From NCBI RefSeq assembly GCF_019219825.1, contig NZ_JAHUXH010000009.1:124001-188000 (forward strand): DNA of 64,000 nt, written 5' to 3'. The stretch's first letter is position 1. Each line of letters opens with the position of its first letter. A program made the translations under genes and the position numbers. This document shows, in pieces, positions 56,257-63,929 of this stretch. A model generated the notes under the pieces. It worked only from the letters and a program-made list of their open reading frames with translations. It made no database searches and was not told the origin of the DNA. The stretch comes from Streptomyces sp. TRM70350 (GTDB lineage: Bacteria; Actinomycetota; Actinomycetes; Streptomycetales; Streptomycetaceae).

Positions 56257-57854
56257 TGCTCTGCACCAGACTGACCAACGCCCGCTTCCTCACCATGGAC
56301 CCGGACCATCCGGTCGCCCACGACCTGGGCATCTGGCACGGCCGGATCGTCGGCCTGGACGAGGCCGTGACCTCCCTGCCCGCCCGCGAGGTGATCGACC
56401 TGCAGGGCGCCACCGTGCTGCCCGGGTTCATCGACGCCCACGTGCACCTGGCCTGGACCGGCCTCAAGCAGAACACCCCGAGCATCGCGGGCCGCACGCG
56501 GATCGACGACGTGCTCGCGGTCGTCGAGGAGGCCGTCACCCGGAAGAACTCGCCCGGCGCCTGGGTGAGCATCGCCGGATACGACCAACGGGCCCTGGGC
56601 CGCCACCTGACCGCCGCCGAACTGGACAAGGTCAGCCACGGACACAAGCTGTTCGTGCTGCACGACTCCGGACACGGCTGCGTCGTCAACACCGCCGTCC
56701 TGGACCTGCTCCCCGCCGACATTCCGCACGAGAACGGCTTCCTCGCCGAGCAGGCCATGGGCGCCGCCCGCGCGCTGCGGCTGCCGTACTCCCAGGAGGA
56801 GCTGGCCGAGGCGATCGGACGCGCCGCCCGGACCTGCCTGGCCGAGGGCGTCACCGCCTGCGCCGAGGCGGGCATCGGCGGAACCCTCTTCGGCCACAGC
56901 CCGGTCGAGCTGGGCGCCTACCAACTCGCCCGCGAGAAGGGCCTGCTGCCGCTACGAGTGCAGCTCATGGTCTCCGCCGACCGGCTGAACCCGGTCGCCG
57001 CGCACGACGCCGACGGCATCCCCAAGGCCCTCGACCTCGGCCTGCGCACCGGGTTCGGCGACGACTGGCTCTCCGTGGGCGCCCTGAAGATCTACACCGA
57101 CGGCGGCATGATGGCCCGTACCGCCGCCCTGAGCAGCCCCTACGAAGGGCTGGACCACACGGGCCAGTTGCAGGACGACCCGGAGACACTCGCGGACACG
57201 ATCGTCGACGGCCACCTCGCCGGATGGCAGCTCGCCGTCCACGCCATCGGCGACCGCGCGGCCGACGTCGCCCTCGACGCCCTGGAACGCGCCCAGCGCC
57301 TCCGGCCCCGCCCCGGCGCCCGGCACCGCATCGAACACGCCGGTCTGATCCGCCCCGACCAGCTCCCGCGCTTCGCGCAGCTCGGCGTCAGCGCGGTCGT
57401 CCAGCCCAACTTCCTGCGCTACTTCGGCGACGACTACGCGGCGATCATGGGCGAGGAGCGGGCGCCGTGGCTGTACCGGGGGAGGGGCTTCCTCGACCAC
57501 GGCATCAGCCTGGTCGGCAGCTCCGACCGGCCGGTCACGGACGGATCGCCGTTGCGGGCCGTGCAGTTCATGGTCGAGCGTGCCTCCGGGACGGGCCAGG
57601 TGATCGGCCCGGACGAGGGCATCACCATCGACGAGGCCCTGCGCGCCTACACCGTCGCGGGCGCCCACGCCTGCCACTGGGAGGACAGCGCGGGCAGCCT
57701 CACCCCGGGCAAGCGCGCCGACCTGGTCGTGCTCGGCGACGACCCCCGGCGCGTCGACACCTCCCGCATCGGCGACATCGAGGTGGTGGCGACGTACGTC
57801 GATGGCCGGGAGCCGTCCTCCCCGCACAGTGGAACCGAGGAAGGAAAGCCTTGA
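56256..57854 (+). CDS. YtcJ-like metal-dependent amidohydrolase
   Basis: 532-residue amidohydrolase (Amidohydro_3). Metal-site motifs are visible: DAHVHLAW, the carboxylated Lys in GALKIYTDGG, AVHAIGDRA, RIEHAG and SSDRPV with the final Asp. The TIM-barrel is followed by the beta-sandwich tail GKRADLVVLGDDPR. It lies in the importer operon with overlapping start and stop codons, so it is expressed in low iron. Possible roles are hydrolysis of formyl- or acyl-ornithine derivatives or of the siderophore amide bonds to free iron; neither is shown. Confidence 0.88.
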   Translation: MLCTRLTNARFLTMDPDHPVAHDLGIWHGRIVGLDEAVTSLPAREVIDLQGATVLPGFIDAHVHLAWTGLKQNTPSIAGRTRIDDVLAVVEEAVTRKNSPGAWVSIAGYDQRALGRHLTAAELDKVSHGHKLFVLHDSGHGCVVNTAVLDLLPADIPHENGFLAEQAMGAARALRLPYSQEELAEAIGRAARTCLAEGVTACAEAGIGGTLFGHSPVELGAYQLAREKGLLPLRVQLMVSADRLNPVAAHDADGIPKALDLGLRTGFGDDWLSVGALKIYTDGGMMARTAALSSPYEGLDHTGQLQDDPETLADTIVDGHLAGWQLAVHAIGDRAADVALDALERAQRLRPRPGARHRIEHAGLIRPDQLPRFAQLGVSAVVQPNFLRYFGDDYAAIMGEERAPWLYRGRGFLDHGISLVGSSDRPVTDGSPLRAVQFMVERASGTGQVIGPDEGITIDEALRAYTVAGAHACHWEDSAGSLTPGKRADLVVLGDDPRRVDTSRIGDIEVVATYVDGREPSSPHSGTEEGKP

Positions 57855-58411
57855 TCACGGCCACGCCGCGCCCTGCACCGCCGCTGTCCCACGCACTCCC
57901 CGCAGCGACTCCCTCCCTGCGTCCCGCCCGCCGGGAGGACGCCACCGCACTCGCTGCCCTGTCCCGTCCGTTCGTGCACTCGGGAGCGCTGCGCGAGCGG
58001 CCCCTTTCGCTGTACACCGCCCACGCGGCCGACTTCCTCGTCGTGGAGGCCCCCGACGGCACCCTTGAGGGATGCGTCGGCCTGCGGGTTCATCTGGCCG
58101 ACCCGGAGCACGACCAAGGCCCCGCGGGCGTTCTGTACAACTTCTGCGTGGCCCGGCACCGGCAGGGATGCGGAGCCGGCGCCCGGCTCCTCCACGCGGT
58201 CCTGGCGAGGGCACGCGCTCAGTCGCTGGGCGCCCTGTTCACGGCGACTACCGGCGGTGGCGGACTCTTCCTGCGACACGGGTTCGCCCCGGCGAGCGCG
58301 CGTCTGGCACCTACCGCCTGGGTGAAGTCCCTGGATCCGCGGCGCAATGCGCGGATCCTCGCCCGGGTCATGTGCCCGCCGGTCCCGGGCGTACGAGAGG
58401 GTTCTCGCTGA
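57851..58411 (+). CDS. GNAT acetyltransferase, N-acetylglutamate synthase-like
   Basis: 186 residues from TTG 57851, which follows AAGGAAAG and overlaps the previous stop (TTGA). The GNAT fold runs from LRPARREDATALAALSRPFV through the acetyl-CoA loop HRQGCGAGARLLHAVL to GLFLRHGFAPAS. It resembles the short actinobacterial N-acetylglutamate synthases (ArgA type). Beside argC and argB this would supply the first step of ornithine synthesis. Alternatively it could acetylate the siderophore's N-terminal amine. Confidence 0.72.
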   Translation: MITATPRPAPPLSHALPAATPSLRPARREDATALAALSRPFVHSGALRERPLSLYTAHAADFLVVEAPDGTLEGCVGLRVHLADPEHDQGPAGVLYNFCVARHRQGCGAGARLLHAVLARARAQSLGALFTATTGGGGLFLRHGFAPASARLAPTAWVKSLDPRRNARILARVMCPPVPGVREGSR

Positions 58412-58487
58412 CCCTCCTGGGGGGCCGTCTGCTTCGCCGGTACCGGCACGACGGCGGCTGGGACGACTCTCGGCCGGGGGTCGGGGT

Positions 58488-58665
58488 GACCAGTGCCGCC
58501 AGTTCCTCAACGCCGTCGCACTGGGCCAGATCACCCCGGGCCCGGTGGTGCAGACCGTGGCCGTCGTCGGCTACGCGGCGACCGGGACGGGGGTGGGCCG
58601 CTGGCCGCGTTCGCGGCGTCGTTCGCGCTGGTGATCGCCGGAGCGCCGCGCTCCGGCCGACTCAG
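58488..58665 (+). pseudogene. chrA: Remnant of a chromate transporter (ChrA-type)
   Basis: The frame from 58491 reads CRQFLNAVALGQITPGPVVQ then TVAVVGYAATG, the characteristic ChrA helix with the G-Q-x-T-P-G-P motif. A one-base shift later, the next frame gives PLAAFAASFALVIAGAPR. Both ends of the gene are missing. The fragment lies between the GNAT gene and the argD remnant. Confidence 0.7.
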
Positions 58666-58864
58666 GTCCACCCCGCGCGCTCCGGGCGGAGACGGCCGAC
58701 ACCACGGCGGGGTGGGCGTGCCCGAGGGGCGTGTGCGCACGCCCGGGTTCGTCCCGGACCGTGCTGCCCTCGCCCAGGATCGGTGCCAGGGGCGGGGTGT
58801 CGTAGGCGTCCGTCACCACGGCCCGCCGACGGTCCGTGAGCGGCGCGTCGTCGGTGGCGGTCAC
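58571..58864 (-). pseudogene. argD: Truncated argD (acetylornithine aminotransferase) start
   Basis: GTG 58864 overlaps the argB stop (GTGA). The product begins RRAVVTDAYDTPPLAPILGE then LGHAHPAVVSAVS, as in ArgD, but 15 or so residues (the LDLLGGIAVNA part) are missing between these blocks. Homology ends near 58699 and the remaining sequence to the stop at 58571 is unrelated. The pyridoxal-phosphate lysine and most of the ~390-residue enzyme are absent, so it cannot be active. Confidence 0.78.
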
Positions 58865-59784
58865 GCGATGTCTCCCTCGACGTACGGGTGCGGGTCGTCG
58901 GGGCTGTCGTCCGCAACCACGGTGGTTCCGGTGCCGCTCTCGCCGAGGACGCCGTGCAGCAGGGCGTGCGGCACCCGGCCGTCGAGCACGTGCGCCCTGC
59001 GCACGCCGCCCCGGACGGCCCGCAGGCAGCCCTCCATCTTCGGCAGCATGCCGCTCGCCAGTCCGGGCAGCAGCGTGTCCAGTTCGTCGGCGGTCAGGCG
59101 CTCGATCACCTCGGTGCTGTGCGGCCAGTCGGCATACAGCCCCTCCACATCGGTGAGCACCACCAGACGTGCGGCGCCGAGGGCCACGGCCAGTGCCGAC
59201 GCCGCGAGGTCGGCGTTGACGTTGTAGACCTGCCGGTCCTCACCGCGTGCGATGGGGGAGACCACGGGGATGTGCCCCTGCTCCAGGAGCGTGCGCACCG
59301 CGCGCGGGTTCACGTCGACGATGTCGCCGACCAGGCCGATGTCCACCGGACGGCCGTCCACCCAGGCCGGCCGCCGCACGGCGGTCATGGTGTGCGCGTC
59401 CTCGCCCGTGATGCCCACGGCGAGGGGCCCGTGGGTGTTGATGTGGCCGACCAGATCCCGCTGGACCCGGCCGGTCAGCACCATGCGTACGACCTCCATG
59501 GTCTCCGGCGTGGTCACCCGCAGGCCCGCCTCGAAGCGGGTCTGCAGGCCGAGGCGGTCGAGCATCGCGCTGATCTGCGGTCCGCCGCCGTGCACGACGA
59601 CCGGGCGCAGGCCCGCCTGCCACAACTCCACGACGTCCTGGGCGAACGCCTCCTGGAGGCGGCTGTCCACCATGGCGTGGCCGCCGTACTTGACGACGAC
59701 CGTGCTGCCCCGGAGTTCCTCCGGGAGTCGGAGCCTGCCGGCGGAGGGATCCGCGTCCGCGCGCTCCGCGACGGCTGTACTCAT
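58861..59784 (-). CDS. argB: Acetylglutamate kinase
   Basis: 307-residue amino-acid kinase phosphorylating N-acetylglutamate. Motifs VVVKYGGHAMVD, VVVHGGGPQI, RFEAGLRVTTPETMEVV, NVNADLAASALAVALGA and LTDVEGLYAD are intact, and length is normal. ATG 59784. It sits between the deleted argJ (17-bp gap) and the argD remnant in an operon that begins at an iron-boxed isochorismatase gene, so it is probably iron-regulated and serves ornithine supply for the siderophore. Confidence 0.94.
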   Translation of the reverse strand: MSTAVAERADADPSAGRLRLPEELRGSTVVVKYGGHAMVDSRLQEAFAQDVVELWQAGLRPVVVHGGGPQISAMLDRLGLQTRFEAGLRVTTPETMEVVRMVLTGRVQRDLVGHINTHGPLAVGITGEDAHTMTAVRRPAWVDGRPVDIGLVGDIVDVNPRAVRTLLEQGHIPVVSPIARGEDRQVYNVNADLAASALAVALGAARLVVLTDVEGLYADWPHSTEVIERLTADELDTLLPGLASGMLPKMEGCLRAVRGGVRRAHVLDGRVPHALLHGVLGESGTGTTVVADDSPDDPHPYVEGDIA

Positions 59785-59801
59785 CTCGGTGCTCCCCGCG
59801 C

Positions 59802-60125
59802 TCACGAGCTGTACGCGCTGTTCTCGTGGACGTACGCGGCGGTGAGATCGTTCGTCCGGATCACCGCCGACGCCTCGCCGGAGCGCAGCTCGACCGTGAG
59901 CCTCACCTGACGTCCCGACAGGTCGACCTTGTCCCGAGGCTCTCCGGCCGCTCCGTCCCGGCACACCCAGACACCGTTGATCTGTACGCGGTTCGAGGTG
60001 AAGACCCCGGCCGCCGCGCGCGACGGTCCGCGGTTCACCACCAGCGCCAGATCGGGGTCGCCGGAATCCTTGATACCGGCGGACACCCCGCTCGCGAGGA
60101 ATCCCCGGGCAGCGGTCACGCTCAC
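59802..60125 (-). pseudogene. argJ: argJ with a large in-frame internal deletion
   Basis: 107 residues from GTG 60125, overlapping the argC stop (GTGA). The first ~48 residues are the normal ArgJ N-terminus (VTAARGFLASGVSAGIKDSG, VVNRGPSRAAAGVFTSNRV). They join directly to the normal last ~60 residues (INGVWVCRDGAAGEP, IRTNDLTAAYVHENSAYSS). ArgJ is usually ~385-400 residues, so ~280 are missing, including the autoproteolysis Thr. Ornithine acetyltransferase activity is impossible, but the frame and coupling to argB are preserved. Confidence 0.88.
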
Positions 60126-61162
60126 GGAGCCACTCCATTCAGGGGCAGGCCCATCCCTTCGGGCAGGCCGAGGGCGACGTTCATGCTCTGCACCGCGCCT
60201 CCCGCGGTGCCCTTCGTCAGGTTGTCGATGGCGCTCACACAGACCAGCCGGTGCGCGGCCGCGTCCACGGTCACCTGCACCTGGACGGTGTTGGACCCGA
60301 GGACGGCGGCAGTGGACGGCCACTGCCCTGGTGGCAGCAGACGTACGAACGGCTCGTCGGCGTAGGCGGCCTCGTACGCGCCACGCGCCTCCTCCACCGC
60401 GGCCTCGGCCACCACGCCGGGGCGAAGGCGCGCCGAGCAGGTGGCGAGGATGCCTCGCGCCATGGGCGCCAGCGTCGGGGTGAAGGACACGGTCACGGGC
60501 TCGCCCGCGACCTGGGACAGGTTCTGGGCGATCTCGGGGGTGTGCCGGTGGCCGCCCCCGACGCCGTACGGGCTCATCGAGCCCATCACCTCGGAGCCGA
60601 GCAGACGCGGCTTGACCGCCCGACCCGCTCCGGATGTGCCACTGGCCGCGACGATGACGGCCTCCGGCTCCACCAGCCCCGCCAGAAAGGCCGGGTACAG
60701 CGACAGGGTCACCGCCGTCGGGTAACAGCCCGGCACGGCGATCCGGGCGGTGCCCTTCAACTCGTCGCGCGCTCCGGGCAGTTCGGGCAGCCCGTAGGGC
60801 CATGTGCCGGCGTGCTGGGAGCCGTAGAACCTCTCCCAGTCGTCCGGGTCGCGCAGCCGGAAGTCCGCCCCGCAGTCCACGACCAGCGTGCCGGACTCCA
60901 ACTGCGCCACCAGCGCGGCGGACTGGCCGTGCGGCAGAGCCAGGAACACCACGTCATGGCCTCGCAGGACCGTCGCCGACGTATCCCGCAGGACCTGGTC
61001 CGCGACGGCGGTCAGGTGCGGCTGCACCTCCCCGAGCGTCCGCCCCACGCTGCTGTGCGCGGTGACCGCGCCGATCTCCACTCCCGGATGCGACAGCAGC
61101 AGGCGAAGGATCTCCCCGCCCGCATAGCCACTGGCTCCGGCCACCGCGGCCCGTACGGTCAT
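60122..61162 (-). CDS. argC: N-acetyl-gamma-glutamyl-phosphate reductase
   Basis: 346-residue dehydrogenase of ornithine/arginine synthesis. The NADP site AAVAGASGYAGGEILRLLL is at residues 5-23, the catalytic Cys146 is in PGCYPTAVTLSLYP, and the C-terminal HRHTPEIAQNL block contains the active-site His. Length is normal and all key residues are present. It is the second gene of the isochorismatase-arg operon (79-bp gap after isochorismatase). Confidence 0.95.
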   Translation of the reverse strand: MTVRAAVAGASGYAGGEILRLLLSHPGVEIGAVTAHSSVGRTLGEVQPHLTAVADQVLRDTSATVLRGHDVVFLALPHGQSAALVAQLESGTLVVDCGADFRLRDPDDWERFYGSQHAGTWPYGLPELPGARDELKGTARIAVPGCYPTAVTLSLYPAFLAGLVEPEAVIVAASGTSGAGRAVKPRLLGSEVMGSMSPYGVGGGHRHTPEIAQNLSQVAGEPVTVSFTPTLAPMARGILATCSARLRPGVVAEAAVEEARGAYEAAYADEPFVRLLPPGQWPSTAAVLGSNTVQVQVTVDAAAHRLVCVSAIDNLTKGTAGGAVQSMNVALGLPEGMGLPLNGVAP

Positions 61163-61241
61163 GTTCTCCGTCTCTCGTGGAATTCCCTGTGTCCGCCCGA
61201 AGCCGCGTGCGGCGTCCGGCTGACGCCGTCGCGCGATGCCG

Positions 61242-61898
61242 TCACGCGTTCCGCCGCTCCTTGTGCAGGAGGAGATCGCGCAGCAGGGCGTCCGTCGTGC
61301 AGACCACGCCGCTGCGCGCGGCCCAGCGCAGTGCCAAGCCGTGTTCCTCGGCGGAGAAGTCGGCCACCGCGTCGGCGACGACGAACGGCTTGATGTCGTT
61401 CATGAAGGCGTCCGCCGCCGTCAGGAGGACGCCGACGTGCGCGTACACCCCGCAGATGATCAGCTGGTCGCGGCCCTTCGCGCGCAGCAGCCTGCCGAGA
61501 TGGCTGCGCAGGAAGGCGTTGTGCCGCACGTTGGACAGCAGGTGCTCGCCCGGGCGGGGAGTGAGGGGCGCGATGATCGCGGCGGCCTCCGGCTCGTCCC
61601 CTATGCCCGGACCCCACAGGTCGGCGACGAGCCCACGCTGCCCCGGTGCCTGTCCGGCCGGCTCCGCGGTGAAGACGACCGGCATGCCCAGGGCGTCGGC
61701 GAGTTCGCGCAGCGCCGCGATGTTGTCGACCAGCTCCACCACGGGGGAGCGCCCCGCCGGGAACGCTCCGACGAAGTGGTTCTGCATGTCGTGGACCAGC
61801 AGCGCGGCGCGCGCGGGATCGATCGCCCAGGAGACATGCGCGCGGGGAAGGCAGGAGTGGTCCGGCATCGGGTAGGAGCCGATGGTCGGCAAGCCCAT
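61242..61898 (-). CDS. Isochorismatase-family hydrolase (EntB/PhzD-type)
   Basis: 218-residue enzyme. Catalytic Asp37 is in LLVHDMQNHFV, the active-site lysine region is LRAKGRDQLIICGVYAHVG, and the PhzD-like block DIKPFVVADAVADFSAEEHG is present. The usual Cys of the wider hydrolase family is Tyr-Ala in GVYAH, as in true isochorismatases acting on isochorismate (or ADIC). It would give 2,3-dihydro-2,3-dihydroxybenzoate, but the other dihydroxybenzoate genes are not in this window. ATG 61898, with an iron box 57 bp upstream. Confidence 0.9.
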   Translation of the reverse strand: MGLPTIGSYPMPDHSCLPRAHVSWAIDPARAALLVHDMQNHFVGAFPAGRSPVVELVDNIAALRELADALGMPVVFTAEPAGQAPGQRGLVADLWGPGIGDEPEAAAIIAPLTPRPGEHLLSNVRHNAFLRSHLGRLLRAKGRDQLIICGVYAHVGVLLTAADAFMNDIKPFVVADAVADFSAEEHGLALRWAARSGVVCTTDALLRDLLLHKERRNA

Positions 61899-61954
61899 GG
61901 GTGATTCCCTCCCCTGATGTCACACCGCACGGATCGCAGTCTCACGAGATTTGC

Positions 61955-61973
61955 TTAGCTTAGCCTAACCTAA
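61955..61973 (-). promoter_or_regulatory. Iron box 5
   Basis: TTAGCTTAGCCTAACCTAA matches the 19-bp DmdR/IdeR consensus at 16 of 19 positions. It is the only evident control site ahead of isochorismatase-argC-argJ-argB-argD, tying these genes to iron limitation. Confidence 0.9.
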
Positions 61974-61996
61974 TTTCAGTGGGGGCCCGGATCCCG

Positions 61997-62833
61997 TCAG
62001 CTGTGCAGTACGCCGGTGCCCAGCAGCCCGAACAGCAGCACGCCGATGGCGATCCGGTACAGCACGAACGTGTTGAAGGAGTGCTTGGCCACGAACTGCA
62101 GCAGCCAGGCGATCGACGCGTAGGCAACGACGAAGGACACGAGCGTGCCCACGGCGAGTGGCACGGCGCCGACCCCGCTGCCCAGCGCGGACGTCAGCTC
62201 ATACAGACCGGCCCCGGTCAGGGCCGGGATACCCATGAAGAAGGACAGCCTCGTGGCCGCCACTCGGTTCAGGTCGAGCATCAGGGCGGTGGCCATGGTC
62301 GCACCGGAGCGGGAGAAGCCGGGGAAGAGCAGTGCGAGTATCTGTGAGGAGCCGACCAGCATGGCGTCCTTGAAGGAGGTGTCGTCCTCGCCCCGCTTCT
62401 GGCGGCCCATCTGGTCGGCCGCCCACATCACACCGCTGCCGACGATCAGCGACCCGGCCACCACCCACAGCGAGGCGAGCGGTCCTTCGATGAGCGGCTT
62501 CGCCGCCAGGCCGACGGCCACGATCGGGATCGTGGCGTAGAGGACCCACCAGGCGAACTTGTAGTCGTGGTGGTGACGCTCCTCGCGGTGGGCCAGGCCG
62601 CGGCCCCAGGCGGACACGATCCGCACGATGTCCTTGAAGAAGAACACGAGCACGGCGGCGATGGCCCCGACCTGGATGACGGCGGTGAAGCCGACGACGG
62701 AGGCGTCGTCGACCGGAATGCCCATCAGTCCCTCGGCGATCTTGAGATGGCCGGTGGAAGAGACGGGCAGGAATTCCGTCACCCCTTCCACGATGCCGAG
62801 GATGACGGCCTGGCCGACACTGATCGTGCTCAA
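61997..62833 (-). CDS. uppP: Undecaprenyl-diphosphate phosphatase UppP
   Basis: 278-residue membrane phosphatase recycling undecaprenyl pyrophosphate for cell-wall synthesis (BacA family). The two signature stretches are ILGIVEGVTEFLPVSSTGHL and LALLFPGFSRSGATMATALM, with the catalytic Glu and Arg. Seven to eight helices. TTG 62833 is the start I choose, with AAGGAA upstream; the longer upstream frame shows no conservation. It follows the iron-box region but is transcribed separately (stop at 61997, convergent with nothing). Confidence 0.93.
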   Translation of the reverse strand: MSTISVGQAVILGIVEGVTEFLPVSSTGHLKIAEGLMGIPVDDASVVGFTAVIQVGAIAAVLVFFFKDIVRIVSAWGRGLAHREERHHHDYKFAWWVLYATIPIVAVGLAAKPLIEGPLASLWVVAGSLIVGSGVMWAADQMGRQKRGEDDTSFKDAMLVGSSQILALLFPGFSRSGATMATALMLDLNRVAATRLSFFMGIPALTGAGLYELTSALGSGVGAVPLAVGTLVSFVVAYASIAWLLQFVAKHSFNTFVLYRIAIGVLLFGLLGTGVLHS

Positions 62834-63017
62834 TGGATCTGTTCCTTCGTGGACTGTGAAGCGGAAGGGCGTAGAGGGGTCCAGAGGCTGCTGTGACGAT
62901 ACTCCCGCCGTGTGAGGCCGCCGCGCACGGAGCCTCACAGCCTCGCGGCGGACGCGGACCGGCGTAAAGACTCCGATTGGGGGTTCCCCGAGCACCGGAT
63001 GCACCAGGATCCGCAGC

Positions 63018-63757
63018 TCATCCGCCAATTCCTGCTCCATCAGTGTCAGGGACGCGCCGGAGGTGCGTGGCGGGAGCCAGTGCAGCGATGGCGCCCGCAG
63101 CCACGGCACCGCCCAGCAGCGTGCCGACGAGGGTGTCGGTGAGCCAGTGCACGCCCAGGAAGAGCCGGGTGAAGCATGCGGTGGCAGTGATCAGGACGGC
63201 CGCGGCCCCGGCGGTGTTCCACCCGAGCGAGCGCAGTCCGGCCGTGCGGGCGAGCCACAGCAGCAGGACGCAGGTCGCGGCGGCGGTCATGGCGTGACCG
63301 GAGGGCAGGGCGGCGAAGTCGGCGGAGTCCACGGGCTGTTCCCGGCGGGGCGGTCACGGCCGATCGCCCACCGCAGCACCTGCCGCAGGAGGGTCTCCGC
63401 CACCGACGCGGCGGCAAGCCTCACCGCGAGCAGCCGGTGCCGCTGCCACCACAGACCGATCACGGCAACGGCCAACAGGGCGCGCATGGTCCACGGGTCG
63501 ACGACCCAGTCGGTGAGTACGCGGTGGGTGCGGGTCCAGCCGGGGTGGTCCAGCGGCTGGGCGTGCAGGGTGGTGGCGATGTGCCGGTCGAGACGCAGCA
63601 GCGGCTGCCACCCCGCCGTGACCAGGACGACAAGGGCGGCGGCGGCCATGGCCAGCAGCGCAGCTGCTCTCGCCGCGACCGGCCGGCCCGCAGGTCCCGG
63701 TGCGCCCGGCCGGAGCGCCGCCGGTCGTGGTGTGCTGTGACTGCGGGGGCCGGTCAT
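63018..63757 (-). pseudogene. PAP2-family phosphatase with a frameshift
   Basis: Frame one (ATG 63757) gives the N-terminal helices and the first phosphatase motif, LRWAIGRDRP (residues ~125-134), then runs into a stop at 63287. Frame two gives VDSADFAALPSGHAMTAAA (PSGH motif) and HWLTDTLVG, the third motif. Together they form a complete acid-phosphatase fold, so one base was lost near 63335 (expected join RPP-REQPVDS). It may be a pseudogene or a sequencing error. It sits upstream of uppP on the same strand, and both act on polyprenyl phosphates. Confidence 0.8.
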
Positions 63758-63880
63758 CTGTGTCGCCTCAGGTGGGTTGTCGGGGCTCGGTCCGCCGACC
63801 AGTCCGGGGGGCGCTCACGAGCCCGCCCGAAGCCGCAGCGCCCGCAGTCGGCGGGCACTGCGCGGCATACACTTACGGAA

Positions 63881-63890
63881 CCGATATCGG
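63881..63890. promoter_or_regulatory. CCGATATCGG palindrome upstream of the PadR gene
   Basis: A perfect 10-bp palindrome lies 40 bp upstream of the PadR gene start, inside its likely promoter. Size and placement fit an autoregulatory site. Confidence 0.4.
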
Positions 63891-63929
63891 ATTCGTCACT
63901 GCCCGGCGGGGCGGGGGAGGTGTATTGCG

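Noticed and set aside
62912..62938. GTGAGGC/GCCTCAC hairpin upstream of uppP
   Set aside because: Only a 7-bp stem with a 13-nt loop; common by chance in this base composition.
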